From positions 6,798,501-6,862,500 of the forward strand of contig NC_013037.1 in assembly GCF_000023125.1 (NCBI RefSeq): a stretch of DNA of 64,000 nt, read 5' to 3'. Under the pieces are notes generated by a model. It made no database searches. It was not told the DNA's origin and saw only the letters and a list, made by a program, of their open reading frames with translations. A program made the position numbers and the translations under genes. The stretch is from Dyadobacter fermentans DSM 18053 (GTDB lineage Bacteria > Bacteroidota > Bacteroidia > Cytophagales > Spirosomataceae). The first letter of the stretch is position 1, and each line of letters starts with the position of its first letter. Of the stretch, positions 8,745 through 18,733 are shown piece by piece.

Positions 8745-8808
8745 TGTGTCTGTTTTGATACTGCTTAATCCAATATAAAATTGGGCGCAAAGGTAACAAA
8801 AATCCCGA

Positions 8809-9747
8809 TCATTCAGGCCGATAGATGAGCTTTCCGGCAGTATATGCACCAAAACAACCCAAGCCGCCGTCGATGTTGCTGTAAATCTGCGAAGGTTCGC
8901 TCAAAGGATTTTCGGTGTCCATGCGCTGCTGTACGGAGCGGTGGTATTTGTAATAGTTTACGTCCGAGTTATACACCATCATCGTCAACGCAATTAACCG
9001 GAATTGTGAATCATGCTGCTTAGGAGGACTGCCGGAGCTCGGTGCCGGTGTGATGAACGTCGGTATAAATAATCTTCCTGTGGGCGAAGAAAAGAGTGAG
9101 CCGTCCAGGTTGCGGTCCGATTGCCATTCGCTATGTCCGGACGATTCTTGCCAGGAGAAATCGAGCTCGCTTCGCGTCCTTTTACCTGCGGGACCGGCAT
9201 CGGGCACACTGTACTCCATTTCTCCCTGCGCCCGGACACGGTAGTAATTTGTATCGTTCGGGATATCCTGCCAGCTCATTTTGAGGACGAGAGCTGTGTC
9301 TTCGCGACTGAAATGGCTACCTGTCGTAGTATCCAGTGAATAGGATTGAATGACGGGAGTATTACCCGGAACCTGGCAGTGCGCAGTTACGACTCTTTCG
9401 CCTTCCGATACATGAAGTGTATAGGTTTTGGATGCAACAATCGGAAATTTACTTTGGTCGATGCTGTATAGCCCGGTCTTTGGATCAAATGGGATCGTAA
9501 TTTCATTCATCTCATCGGAAATTTTAACTAATGCAGTTTCGATCACATCTTCTTTCCCGTCCATGTCGGAGAACAATGGCGTGGATTCGGTGACGGCCAC
9601 GTTGATCTGCGTGTTTTGCGGAGAAATAAAGGAATGAACCACCAGTTTAGAAGCAGTTTTTGGTAATCTGGTTTCCGGAATGTTGTCTACTACTGTTTCA
9701 CAGGAAACCAGAAAAAGCAGGACGAACGCAATCAATCTAGTTTTCAT
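8809..9747 (-). CDS. DUF4249 domain-containing lipoprotein
   Basis: 312 residues. The lipoprotein signal ends LLFLVSC (Cys16). The family pattern is a short linker, then LVVHSFISPQNTQINVAVTESTPLFS, repeated Ig-like strands (ISDEMNEITIPFDPKTGLYSI, KTYTLHVSEGERVVTAHCQVPGNTPV) and a C-terminal helix-rich segment. DUF4249 proteins are nearly always encoded next to a TonB-dependent receptor, as here (11 bp downstream of it). They probably act as its surface or periplasmic partner, in the manner of SusD. The ligand is unknown. Confidence 0.85.
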   Translation of the reverse strand: MKTRLIAFVLLFLVSCETVVDNIPETRLPKTASKLVVHSFISPQNTQINVAVTESTPLFSDMDGKEDVIETALVKISDEMNEITIPFDPKTGLYSIDQSKFPIVASKTYTLHVSEGERVVTAHCQVPGNTPVIQSYSLDTTTGSHFSREDTALVLKMSWQDIPNDTNYYRVRAQGEMEYSVPDAGPAGKRTRSELDFSWQESSGHSEWQSDRNLDGSLFSSPTGRLFIPTFITPAPSSGSPPKQHDSQFRLIALTMMVYNSDVNYYKYHRSVQQRMDTENPLSEPSQIYSNIDGGLGCFGAYTAGKLIYRPE

Positions 9748-9758
9748 AGGTGGGTAAT

Positions 9759-12128
9759 TTAGAATTTGAAGTTGTAGCTAAGAGACGGCAGAATAGGGAA
9801 GAGCGAATATTTTTTCATCTCGCGATGATTGGCCTGGTCGGTGTCGATGTCGTAAAAAAACGGGTTCTTTCTGCTGTAAACATTGTAGATCGCAAATTCC
9901 CAGGTCCGATCGTATCGCTTTTTCCGCTTGTGAAACTGAATGGCCAGGTCCATCCGGTGAAACGGCTCGGCGCGGAAATTGCCTCTTCCGGAATATTCGG
10001 TCATCGAGGTGCTGAGCAAATGTGCGTCGTTGGAAATGCTCGCACCCGAGAACCGCTCCGTCACAGCGTTGTAGGTCGAAACGGGCAAAGTGAGTGCATT
10101 ACCTGTGCCGTATACCCAGGTGCCGGACAGGGTGATCCGCTTGTTAATTTCATATATTCCTACAATGCAAATGTCGTGGCGACGATCATGCCTGGGAAAA
10201 AATGTGCGTCCGAAATTGATTTGCGGAAAATTCCAACGCGTCCACGATAATGTGTACCCTGCCCAGCCCGACAGCTTCCCCGATTTCTTCTGAACGAGTA
10301 ACTCGGCTCCATAAGACCAGCCGCGTCCGGCCGTAACATTGTCCTGCCAGCTTACCTCATTAAAATCTTCCCCATCAATATTTACAAACGAGGCCCCCTC
10401 TTTGTAGGAAAGTATATGGTCCATTTTCTTGTAATAGCCTTCCATCGTTACTGTCAATGCCGGCCGTTCGAGATAGCCGGCAAAACCGCCGGCAAATTGT
10501 TCCGAGTGCTGCGGCACGATCTTCTTGGTAGCAGGTACCCACAAATCGGTGGGCAGACCAACGCCGGTGTTCGACAACAAATGGACATACTGGTTCATCA
10601 TCGCATAGGATAATTTCATCGAGAGATTCTTTGCCAGCCGGAGTGCCGCTGACGCTCTGGGCTCCGGGCGGACGTATGTCTTGCCTTGCGTTACAAATGT
10701 GCTTAGCCTGATACCCATGTTCAGCTTGAATGCATCTGACAGTTGCCAGGTATCTTCCAGATACGCTCCCGACTCAGTAGAATATAAGTTCTGGGCTGGC
10801 TTGTTGACCTCGGGATTAATGTCCGCCCCGGTAATGTCAAGTGCGGAAGGCGTCGATTTGTGGAAAACAGCCTGAATGCCGAACCTCACACTGTGTTGTG
10901 GGTGGGGATAATAGTCAAAATCTGTTTTCAGACTAACATCCCTGATACTGGATTGATAACAGGAGCTGCTAAATCCGATTTCAGCACCTTTATCGTCTAA
11001 GTTGGTAAATTCGCTGACGACGCCGAAGTTAAAATTGCTGAATATCAGTGAAGAGTTGGCAAATAATTTTTGTGTAAAAAGGTGGTTCCAGCGCAGCGTA
11101 GCGGTCGCATTACCCCAGTACAAATTTACATTCGACCGGTAGAACCGACTCTTATCGCGCATATAAAACTTATCCCGGCCGAAGTAGCTGCTCAGGTATA
11201 GCTTATCCTTTTGGCTGATATCAAAATTTACTTTTGCATTGAGATCGTAAAAGTAGTAACCTGGCTTAGAGCGTTCATCCTGGCCTTTTTGCGCGTTGGC
11301 AATGATTGGCGCCGCCAGTACATCGAGATACGTTCTTCTGGCTGACAGCAGAAACGACGACTTTTCCTTCCTGATCGGTCCTTCCAGCGTCAGGCGCGAC
11401 GATAGCAAGCCAATGCCGCCCTCGCCATGAAGCCGGTCCTTGCTGCCTTCTTTCATATTCATGTCGACGACCGATGAAAGCCGCCCGCCGTAGCGTGCCG
11501 GGAATCCGCCCTTGGTAAGCTCCACACTCTTGATCGCGTCACTATTGAAAACCGAAAAGAAACCGAACAGGTGATTGGCATTGTAAACCAGGGCATCGTC
11601 CAGAATGATGAGGTTTTGATCAGGTCCGCCGCCACGTACATACAAGCCGGTTTGACCCTCCGTTCCTTTCTGCACCCCAGGCATGAGTTGTAGTACTTTC
11701 AACACATCTTTTTCACCAAAAAATGCGGGTATTTTCTTGATCTGCTGAACGGAGACGTTGATTTGGCTCATTTGCACATCGCTCACCGGATCGTCGCGCT
11801 GCGTTTTTATGACTACTTCATCAAGCTGGTTATCGGGGATTAGCCAGACATTAAGCTGCTTATTTTCTCTAAGACTGATTTTATGTTCGTGACGCCGGTA
11901 ACCGATGCATGAGAATACAAGCACCGCCGAATCGGCGAGCGGGACGGTGAGGGAATAAAATCCGTAGGAATTGGTTGCTGTCCCGAACGAAGTCCCCTCG
12001 ATGTAGACATTAGCGCCCGGCAATTGCTCCTGGCTGGTAGCTTCTTTAACAAACCCGCTTATGGTTATACGTTGAGCGAACGCTTGGAGCGAAATGCATA
12101 TTAGTGCAATTGAAAGAATGTGTTTCAT
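9759..12128 (-). CDS. TonB-dependent receptor with carboxypeptidase-like regulatory domain
   Basis: 789 residues with a signal peptide (cut after AFAQ). A CarboxypepD_reg-like domain (residues about 20-105: ISGFVKEATSQEQLPGANVYIEG, FSCIGYRRHE) is followed by a plug domain (DVLKVLQLMPGVQKGTEGQTGLYVRGGGPDQNLIILDDALVYN). A 22-strand-type barrel makes up the rest, ending LPSLSYNFKF. It imports an unknown ligand through the outer membrane using TonB energy. It lacks the SusC motifs and is shorter than SusC. It sits in the operon lipoprotein (12600) - receptor - DUF4249, the usual non-SusD pairing. Confidence 0.9.
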   Translation of the reverse strand: MKHILSIALICISLQAFAQRITISGFVKEATSQEQLPGANVYIEGTSFGTATNSYGFYSLTVPLADSAVLVFSCIGYRRHEHKISLRENKQLNVWLIPDNQLDEVVIKTQRDDPVSDVQMSQINVSVQQIKKIPAFFGEKDVLKVLQLMPGVQKGTEGQTGLYVRGGGPDQNLIILDDALVYNANHLFGFFSVFNSDAIKSVELTKGGFPARYGGRLSSVVDMNMKEGSKDRLHGEGGIGLLSSRLTLEGPIRKEKSSFLLSARRTYLDVLAAPIIANAQKGQDERSKPGYYFYDLNAKVNFDISQKDKLYLSSYFGRDKFYMRDKSRFYRSNVNLYWGNATATLRWNHLFTQKLFANSSLIFSNFNFGVVSEFTNLDDKGAEIGFSSSCYQSSIRDVSLKTDFDYYPHPQHSVRFGIQAVFHKSTPSALDITGADINPEVNKPAQNLYSTESGAYLEDTWQLSDAFKLNMGIRLSTFVTQGKTYVRPEPRASAALRLAKNLSMKLSYAMMNQYVHLLSNTGVGLPTDLWVPATKKIVPQHSEQFAGGFAGYLERPALTVTMEGYYKKMDHILSYKEGASFVNIDGEDFNEVSWQDNVTAGRGWSYGAELLVQKKSGKLSGWAGYTLSWTRWNFPQINFGRTFFPRHDRRHDICIVGIYEINKRITLSGTWVYGTGNALTLPVSTYNAVTERFSGASISNDAHLLSTSMTEYSGRGNFRAEPFHRMDLAIQFHKRKKRYDRTWEFAIYNVYSRKNPFFYDIDTDQANHREMKKYSLFPILPSLSYNFKF

Positions 12129-12207
12129 GATCTTATGTTTTAGTGTGTTAGGAGAATAGTAAATGAAGCCGGCTCCACGTCGGGCACGGCTTCATTCCAA
12201 TAGCAGA

Positions 12208-12600
12208 CTAATCAGCCAAAACGAAAGCAACCTTTTCCCTGAGTTCCTTTCCGTCATCGAGTATAGCTTTGATCTCTAAAAGCACGTCTGAGGTTTTACC
12301 CACGTCGTACATGAAGGATTGCTTCACTATGACTTCGCTCTGACCTTTGCAGTCGCAGCCGCGTTGTGCGCTGAATATCACCTTGTCTTGTTTGGTTTGG
12401 ACAGTGATCGTGTAGCTGGTAACCGATCTGTCGTTCGGCGTGATCGTGGCCTCGATGCGGACACTGTCTTTGTCGTTTATGACCTCATGGGATTTGGGAG
12501 ACAGGACCGAAATTTCGGGTGAATCTATTTCCTTTTCCTTGCATCCGGCAATGGCCATCGCCGCCAAAATGCATAGCATAACAACACGTTTCTTTTCCAT
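12208..12600 (-). CDS. Small lipoprotein upstream of the TonB receptor
   Basis: About 130 residues. The start MEKKRVVMLC at 12600 is preferred to an ATG two codons earlier. The lipobox is AIAGC (Cys19). The remainder is predicted beta-rich and Ig-like (SPEISVLSPKSHEVINDKDSVRIEATITPNDRSVTSYTITV), with a CDC motif in the middle (RGCDCKG). It begins the receptor/DUF4249 operon, with 79 bp to the receptor. It is not recognised beyond this; an accessory surface protein for the receptor is likely. Confidence 0.6.
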   Translation of the reverse strand: MEKKRVVMLCILAAMAIAGCKEKEIDSPEISVLSPKSHEVINDKDSVRIEATITPNDRSVTSYTITVQTKQDKVIFSAQRGCDCKGQSEVIVKQSFMYDVGKTSDVLLEIKAILDDGKELREKVAFVLAD

Positions 12601-12930
12601 AATCAAAAGAGTTTTTTAGTAATGAATGGCAGAAAACCGCTCAAAACACATGCGAGAAATCGGGTGGAAATCGGCTTGGGCGCCGGCAGGAGATTAAAGG
12701 TTACTATCGGATATTTAACGGTTTACGTGAACCATCGCCCGCTATTAAGGTCGCACCCCACAGTACAGGATGGCTTTTGTTGAAATAATCTTTTAAGGGC
12801 ATTCAAAGTGAGTATAAACCCGGAAACGCCGACTTTTTTACCCAGAAAGCTTAACAAACTCATAATGCCCGCGATGTTTTCAATCCGGAATTATGTTCGA
12901 TAGGCCGCTAAAATCAATCTCTTATTATCA
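12601..12930. other. Divergent intergenic region of about 330 bp
   Basis: It lies between the receptor operon (minus) and the FecR-N-like gene (plus). I found no convincing gene, hairpin or repeat. Promoters for both directions are expected here, but no -33/-7 pair was good enough to call. Confidence 0.4.
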
Positions 12931-13317
12931 ATGAAACCGTTTTCAGAGTTATCGGCTGAGGAGTTGGCAATGGAAAACCTCTTCATAAGATGGGTACGGT
13001 TTCCCGACGATCCGCCCATCCGCTCTTTTTGGGAAAATTGGATCCTTAAATATCCCGCGCAGAAAGACACCGTGGCCAAAGCCCGCGAACTGGTGCTGAT
13101 CGCTTCGGACTGGAAGCCCGACAGCCTGTCGAGCCAGGATGTAAACTCGATCTGGGGCAGGATCATGAACTCACTCGATATTATGGGTGACCGTGATTCG
13201 CGCAAAGCGCCCCACGACGGTCCGGCCAACGGCATGTCAGCTGGCAACATACTGCTGATTCTCACTTCGGTTACGTTCCTTCTTTTTATATTTTACGTGA
13301 TTCTCGGGAATTCCTAA
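12931..13317 (+). CDS. Lone FecR-N-terminal-like protein with one membrane segment
   Basis: 128 residues. The N-terminus (LSAEELAMENLFIRWVRFPDDPPIRSFWENWILKYPAQKDTVAKARELVLIASDW) resembles the cytoplasmic sigma-binding region of Bacteroidota FecR anti-sigma factors. A single membrane helix follows (about residues 105-124, ILLILTSVTFLLFIFYVIL), and the protein ends four residues later. The periplasmic FecR domain is absent. No sigma factor gene is adjacent. It sits upstream of a SusC gene, where full FecR genes are often found. It may be a decayed or minimal anti-sigma factor. The match is by pattern only. Confidence 0.5.
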   Translation: MKPFSELSAEELAMENLFIRWVRFPDDPPIRSFWENWILKYPAQKDTVAKARELVLIASDWKPDSLSSQDVNSIWGRIMNSLDIMGDRDSRKAPHDGPANGMSAGNILLILTSVTFLLFIFYVILGNS

Positions 13318-13863
13318 GTACCCTCCAACACTTCCAGACCTACTGCCAAAACGGGCTTGATGCCTGCGTATGATCGTGCGCGTCCGCTCGGTAAACTTTT
13401 ACTTCATATTATTTAAGTACAATATTTTTCTTAGGCAATTCTGCGGATTAGGTCATTTTTGTATTCGTTTATGTAAATATTTTATAATAAAATATTGGCT
13501 GGGGACAATTCTGGCAACGTTCCCGATAACGATTGCATAAATAAACTTGGCAGATCATTTTCAATTCTCTCCCCGAATCTCTATCCTCAAACAGATTTCC
13601 AAAATTGTATTTTAAGTACAAATAATATGCTTATTGGAATTGTTCAAAAAGAGCGTGTTACCCGGTGATCAAAATTCATTTTATCCCTAAGCCTCTTTCC
13701 AAATAAAATGTTTCAACAGATTGGTTACAAATCTGCGCTAAGTAACTCTGTGCTTATTTGTAATTATTAATGGAAAAAATATAATTATTTGTAAGGGGGA
13801 ATCTATCCTGTGATCGTCAGAATTGACAAGTTTATGGTGAACTATTAATGGTTAAACAATCAA
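13318..13863. other. Long AT-rich leader region upstream of the first susC
   Basis: About 545 bp without a credible gene. It contains a perfect AT-only palindrome (13476-13496) and an 11-bp direct repeat TTTAAGTACAA at 13412-13422 and 13611-13621. It ends in AT-rich sequence before the susC start. It probably carries the susC1 promoter and a long untranslated leader; no exact promoter is assigned. Confidence 0.45.
13476..13496. repeat. Perfect 10-bp inverted repeat (AT-only)
   Basis: AATATTTTAT (13476-13485), a central A, then ATAAAATATT (13487-13496). It lies about 370 bp upstream of the susC1 start. It could be an operator or simply low-complexity sequence. Confidence 0.4.
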
Positions 13864-16800
13864 ATGCGTATGAAAAGAAACTTTACAAGTATTGGCCACT
13901 GTATGGTGCGTTGGGCAATGGCTGGTGCGGTGATGACGGGTTTTACAGGGCAGGTCTATGCAATGAGGCCTTCAAATCCGGCCATCAGGGTGATCGACAG
14001 AACGGTGTCGGGCAAGGTGACTTCCGTAGAGGATAACATCGGTATCCCGGGCGTTTCGGTTGTGTTGAAGGGAAGCAAAACAGGTACCAACACCGATGCC
14101 GACGGCAATTTCAAAATCAATGTGCCCGAGGACAATGCGGTGCTGGTGTTTTCAGCGGTAGGTTTTACAACGCAGGAAGTTGCCGTTGGTAATAAAAGTA
14201 CAGTCGACATTGTGCTCGCGAGCGACCAGAAAATATTGACGGAAGTTGTGGTAGTGGGGTATGGTACCCAAAAGAAAAGTCAGCTTACCGGTGCTATTTC
14301 GTCGGTAGGTGCGAAGGAAATCAATGAAATGCCTATTACCAACCTCGGACAGGCCTTGCAGGGCCGCGCAGCAGGGGTGGACGTAACGCAGTCGGGTTCC
14401 AAGCCCGGTACCGTGCCGAGAATCCTCATCCGCGGCCGCCGTTCGTTCAATGCAGGTAACGATCCTTTATATGTAGTAGACGGTATCCCCCTGGCGGGCG
14501 GGTATGAAGATATGAACCCCAGCGATATCCAGTCGATGGAGGTACTGAAAGATGCGACGGCAACCGCCATTTACGGTTCCCGCGGGGCGAACGGCGTTGT
14601 GATCGTGACCACCAAGCGCGGCGGCCAGAAAGGCAAAACGACCGTGAGCTACGATGGTTACGTGGGTGTTTCCAAAGCATTGGATAAAGTAGACCTGTTT
14701 AATGGGCCCGAGTTCGCGGAATTCGTTCGCGAAGCCTACCGCGCCACTGGCGGTTATAAGGATGCAGCCGGCAATGCAATTCCTACGGGCGTGATCAATG
14801 CGGAAGCGGATGCGAAAGTAGCGGTACTCGGCGGCGACCCCAATGTGGCCAAAGGTATCGCCAACGGCACCAGCACCGACTGGCAGGACCTCGTGGTGGG
14901 CACCGGCATGATGCAAAACCACTCGATCGGCGTTCAGGGTGGAAGCGATCGTACGCAATTCTACATTTCGGGCGGCTATTTCCGGGACAAAGGGGTTATT
15001 AAAGAAGCGAACTTTACTCGTTTCTCTCTTCGCGCGAACATTGACCATAATGTGAACAAATGGTTGAAAGTGGGTCTCTCGTCCTACATGATGAACAGCA
15101 TCCGCAACGGTGAAAACCTGAATACCTACGGCATGACCATTAACCAGAACCCGCTAGCGGTGCCTTATGACGAAAATGGTAAACTGATTTTCTCACCTAC
15201 CAACGACGCCTTGCTCACCAACCCGCTCGCGGAGCTTGTGAAAGGAGCGCAGGTGGATCAGATGAAACGTTACCGCATTTTCAACAGCCTTTACACCGAA
15301 TTCAACATTCTGCCGGGTTTGAAATACCGCGTGAATTTCGGTCCTGACTTCGTTATCAGCCGCTATGGACGCTTCATCGGCTCCATGACCAACGCCAGAA
15401 AAGGAGGGGACGCGCAAGCGAATACCGGTAATGCGATTCAGTTCAACTGGACTTTGGAGAACATTGTGAACTATACCAAAACATTCGGTGGAAAGCACAA
15501 CCTGAACATTACTGCCCTGCACTCCATCCAGCGTGACCGCGCGGAGGTGTATTCTTCTTCGGTGCAAGGGGTGCCTGTCGAATCACAGTCCTTTTATAAC
15601 ATCGGGGCTGCTACCACCGTATTTTCTCCCGGAAGCGGTCTGGTTGAATGGACGATCAACTCGTTCATGGGTCGTTTGAATTACGATTACAATGATAAAT
15701 ACCTGCTCACGCTGACTATTCGCCGTGACGGTTCGAGCCGGTTCGGTGAAAACAGCAAGTACGGTAACTTCCCAGGTGTGGCGGTAGGGTGGAATATCGG
15801 TAATGAGGATTTCCTCAAAGGCGTAACCTGGGTGGACCTGCTGAAAGTGCGTGCTGGCTGGGGTAAAGTGGGTAACACCGGTTTGGCGCCGTACCAGACG
15901 CAAGCATTCCTCGGCCGCACCAGCTATGCATGGAACACGACACCGGCTTACGGATACCGCCCCGGAACAATCGGAAATGCGGATTTGCGGTGGGAATCTT
16001 CGGCTACTGCTAACGTAGGTCTCGATTTCAGTCTCGTTCGCGGACGTGTTCAGGGTTCATTGGAATTCTATCAAACCAATACCACTGCATTACTTTTGTC
16101 TGACCAGCTGCCTGGCTCCATCGGTTTCAATGCCGTTACCCGCAACGTGGGCGAAACGCGTAACCGCGGTATCGAGCTCGGTGTGACCACGACCAACGTT
16201 AATACCAACAGTGGTTTCAAATGGACAACCGACTTTACATTTACTAAAAACACCGAGGCGATCCTTTCACTTTACAATGGAAAAGTGGATGACCTGGGCA
16301 ACGGCTGGTTCATCGGTCGTCCGCTGAGCACCGTGTACGACTACCGCAAAATCGGGATCTGGCAAACCAACGAAGCCGATGCAGCGAAAGCCGTGAACAG
16401 CGAAGTGGGACAAATCAAACTGAAAGACATCGACGGCGACGGCAAGATCAATGCGAACGACCGCGAGATCATCGGTTCCGATGTGCCTGATTTCAGTGGC
16501 GGTATTACCAACCGTTTCTCTTTCAAAGGCTTCGACCTCTCGTTCTTCTTCTTTGCACGTGTAGGTAACCTGATCCGCAGCGAGTTCCACCGTAACAATA
16601 ATGCATTGGCAGGCCGCTATCAGCAAATGAAAGTAGATTACTGGACGCCGAATAACCCAACCAACGAGTTCCCTCGTCCGAAAAGTAACCAGGAGTTTCC
16701 GGTTTACGGCAGCACGCTTACTTACTTCGACGGAACATTCGTGAAGCTGAGAAACGTGAACGTAGGTTATACCTTTACGCCTGAATTGTCGAAAAAACTG

Positions 16801-16971
16801 GGAATGGAATCACTGCGCTTGTATTCGAGCATCCAGCAGCCGTTTATCTGGGCCAAATACCGCAACAAATACAACGGTGTTGACCCTGAAACAACCGGCC
16901 TCGCAGCAGGCGGTACCGGCATAACCCCCGCCACGATGGTGATCACATTCGGCTTGAACGCGAAATTCTAA
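13864..16971 (+). CDS. SusC/RagA family TonB-linked outer membrane protein (pair 1)
   Basis: 1035 residues. The N-terminal signal is long, with the second Met (13870) an alternative start. A CarboxypepD_reg-like domain follows (GKVTSVEDNIGIPGVSVVLKGSKTGTNTDADGNFKI), then the SusC hallmark ILTEVVVVGYGTQKKSQLTGAI. The plug has PLYVVDGIPLAG and EVLKDATATAIYGSRGANGVVIVTTKRG, and the C-terminal barrel ends TFGLNAKF. It forms the transport barrel of a SusCD complex that imports a glycan or other large ligand. The partner SusD begins 36 bp downstream. The substrate cannot be read from the sequence; the linked DUF1080 and oxidoreductase genes suggest glycosides. Confidence 0.95.
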   Translation: MRMKRNFTSIGHCMVRWAMAGAVMTGFTGQVYAMRPSNPAIRVIDRTVSGKVTSVEDNIGIPGVSVVLKGSKTGTNTDADGNFKINVPEDNAVLVFSAVGFTTQEVAVGNKSTVDIVLASDQKILTEVVVVGYGTQKKSQLTGAISSVGAKEINEMPITNLGQALQGRAAGVDVTQSGSKPGTVPRILIRGRRSFNAGNDPLYVVDGIPLAGGYEDMNPSDIQSMEVLKDATATAIYGSRGANGVVIVTTKRGGQKGKTTVSYDGYVGVSKALDKVDLFNGPEFAEFVREAYRATGGYKDAAGNAIPTGVINAEADAKVAVLGGDPNVAKGIANGTSTDWQDLVVGTGMMQNHSIGVQGGSDRTQFYISGGYFRDKGVIKEANFTRFSLRANIDHNVNKWLKVGLSSYMMNSIRNGENLNTYGMTINQNPLAVPYDENGKLIFSPTNDALLTNPLAELVKGAQVDQMKRYRIFNSLYTEFNILPGLKYRVNFGPDFVISRYGRFIGSMTNARKGGDAQANTGNAIQFNWTLENIVNYTKTFGGKHNLNITALHSIQRDRAEVYSSSVQGVPVESQSFYNIGAATTVFSPGSGLVEWTINSFMGRLNYDYNDKYLLTLTIRRDGSSRFGENSKYGNFPGVAVGWNIGNEDFLKGVTWVDLLKVRAGWGKVGNTGLAPYQTQAFLGRTSYAWNTTPAYGYRPGTIGNADLRWESSATANVGLDFSLVRGRVQGSLEFYQTNTTALLLSDQLPGSIGFNAVTRNVGETRNRGIELGVTTTNVNTNSGFKWTTDFTFTKNTEAILSLYNGKVDDLGNGWFIGRPLSTVYDYRKIGIWQTNEADAAKAVNSEVGQIKLKDIDGDGKINANDREIIGSDVPDFSGGITNRFSFKGFDLSFFFFARVGNLIRSEFHRNNNALAGRYQQMKVDYWTPNNPTNEFPRPKSNQEFPVYGSTLTYFDGTFVKLRNVNVGYTFTPELSKKLGMESLRLYSSIQQPFIWAKYRNKYNGVDPETTGLAAGGTGITPATMVITFGLNAKF

Positions 16972-17007
16972 GGGCCTGGTTTTGAAATTTTTAAAAGATA
17001 CTGACAA

Positions 17008-18675
17008 ATGAAAAATATAAGAAAATCGATTGCGGTGTGCGGTATGGCGGCATTGATGCTGGCAGGGCAGGGGTGTAAGGATGTGCTCGACGAGAACATT
17101 ATCTCGGGCGTAGGCAACGATTACCTCAACACCGCCAAAGGTTTCGAGGACGGTGTGAAAGCAGCCTACTCGTCACTGCGCTTCTACTACGCTACCCAGC
17201 AAGGCCTGACCATGAGCGAATTCGGCACCGACATTTACGCAACCGGCGCGGATGGCGGCTACAAGGGTTTCCATTTTTATGATGGCCAGCTAAACCCGAC
17301 CGTCGATTACCTGGCAACGACCTGGGATGAACTCTACAAAGGCATCAACACATGTAATGCAATCATCGAGCGTGCTCCGAATGTGACGGGCATTGCCGAT
17401 AACGTGAAGAAGCTTCGCGTGGCGGAAGCCAAGTTTTTGCGCGGTCATTACTATTACATCCTGCACCAGCAATATGGCGGCGTGGACCTGCGGTTGACGG
17501 AAACACTGCTTCCGACCAAGGAAACCAAGCGCGCTACCGATGCGGAAATGTATGCGGCGATCATCAAGGACCTGAGCGAAGCCGTGACCGACCTGGAAGC
17601 CAAAGCGCAGTCCAGCGACTATGGCCGTGCCACCAAGCCGCACGCTCAGGCGATTTTGGCGAAAGTGTACCTGGCAAAAGCCTATTCCAGCGAAAAAGCG
17701 GCTGACGATTTTACCAAAGCAGCCGACCTTCTGAAAGAAGTTTCTACCAAATATGGCTACAAATTGCTCGACGATTTCGCAGCTGTATTTGATGAAAACA
17801 ATCAGAACCATTCCGAGGTAGTATTTGCGGTACAGTACACAACCGACGCATTGACCAACGGAACGGGTAACAGCTTGCACCTCTACTTCGGGATGCAATA
17901 TGACGTGCAGCCGGGCATGAAGCGCGACACCTACTGGGGCCGCCCTTTCAAACGCCTGAGACCGACGGAATACCTGCTGAACACCGTGTTCGCCGACCGT
18001 GTGAACGACTCGCGTTACAAAAAGACATTCCGCGACACCTGGCTGTCCAACAACCCGGGCACTTACAATGCGGCGTCATTCGATGATTCCAAAACAAAAG
18101 TGACATTCGCGGCGGGCGACACCACTATTTACATTCCTGGATACGAAATGACGAAGGAAGAGCGTGCGAAAAAGCCGTATCAGGTATTGGTTCCAAGCAA
18201 GTATTCGGAAGCGTTGTTCCCGACGTTGCAGAAATTCTTTGATTCGAAACGTCCCGACATGACCTACGAGCCGGGAAGCCGGGATTATTACGTGGTGCGT
18301 CTGGCGGACGTTTACCTGCTGCTTGCCGAGGCATTGCTGCAATCGGGTGATAAAGCGGGTGCCGCCGAAGCGCTGAACATGGTAAGATACCGCGCCGGAT
18401 GGCCAGGCAAGAAGGATAAGATGGCGATTGCGGCCAAGGACATTACGATGGAGACGATTATTGAGGAGCGTGCACGGGAACTGGCCGGCGAACAAACCCG
18501 CTGGCTGGACCTGAAACGCTGGGGACTGCTCGTCGAAAGGGTGAAAAAATACAACCCGCAGGCGTCGGCTATCCAGGACTACCACGCCGTGAGACCGATC
18601 CCGCAAACGCAGATCGACCGGAGCGCCAAAACATCGGATGGCAAGTCGGTGTTCCCGCAGAACCCGGGATATTAA
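17008..18675 (+). CDS. SusD/RagB family nutrient-binding lipoprotein (pair 1)
   Basis: 555 residues. The lipoprotein signal ends LMLAGQGC (Cys23). The SusD-like N-terminal segment (YLNTAKGFEDGVKAAYSSLRFYYATQQ) is followed by TPR-like helices (LRVAEAKFLRGHYYYILHQQYGGVDLRL). The RagB C-terminal block reads YYVVRLADVYLLLAEALLQSGDKAGAAEALNMVR, ERARELAGEQTRWLDLKRWG and IPQTQID. It is the surface lid and ligand-binding partner of the preceding SusC. A strong terminator follows, so pair 1 appears to be its own transcription unit. Confidence 0.95.
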   Translation: MKNIRKSIAVCGMAALMLAGQGCKDVLDENIISGVGNDYLNTAKGFEDGVKAAYSSLRFYYATQQGLTMSEFGTDIYATGADGGYKGFHFYDGQLNPTVDYLATTWDELYKGINTCNAIIERAPNVTGIADNVKKLRVAEAKFLRGHYYYILHQQYGGVDLRLTETLLPTKETKRATDAEMYAAIIKDLSEAVTDLEAKAQSSDYGRATKPHAQAILAKVYLAKAYSSEKAADDFTKAADLLKEVSTKYGYKLLDDFAAVFDENNQNHSEVVFAVQYTTDALTNGTGNSLHLYFGMQYDVQPGMKRDTYWGRPFKRLRPTEYLLNTVFADRVNDSRYKKTFRDTWLSNNPGTYNAASFDDSKTKVTFAAGDTTIYIPGYEMTKEERAKKPYQVLVPSKYSEALFPTLQKFFDSKRPDMTYEPGSRDYYVVRLADVYLLLAEALLQSGDKAGAAEALNMVRYRAGWPGKKDKMAIAAKDITMETIIEERARELAGEQTRWLDLKRWGLLVERVKKYNPQASAIQDYHAVRPIPQTQIDRSAKTSDGKSVFPQNPGY

Positions 18676-18701
18676 CGGCTCTCAGAAGTATTGAATTCAA
18701 T

Positions 18702-18733
18702 AGGACGGTTGCTTGTGCAGCCGTCCTTTTTTG
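18702..18733 (+). terminator. Rho-independent terminator after susCD pair 1
   Basis: An 11-bp stem (AGGACGGTTGC, 18702-18712, with GCAGCCGTCCT, 18717-18727, one G-T pair) closes a TTGT tetraloop. It is followed by TTTTTTG. Among the clearest terminators in the window. Confidence 0.9.
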
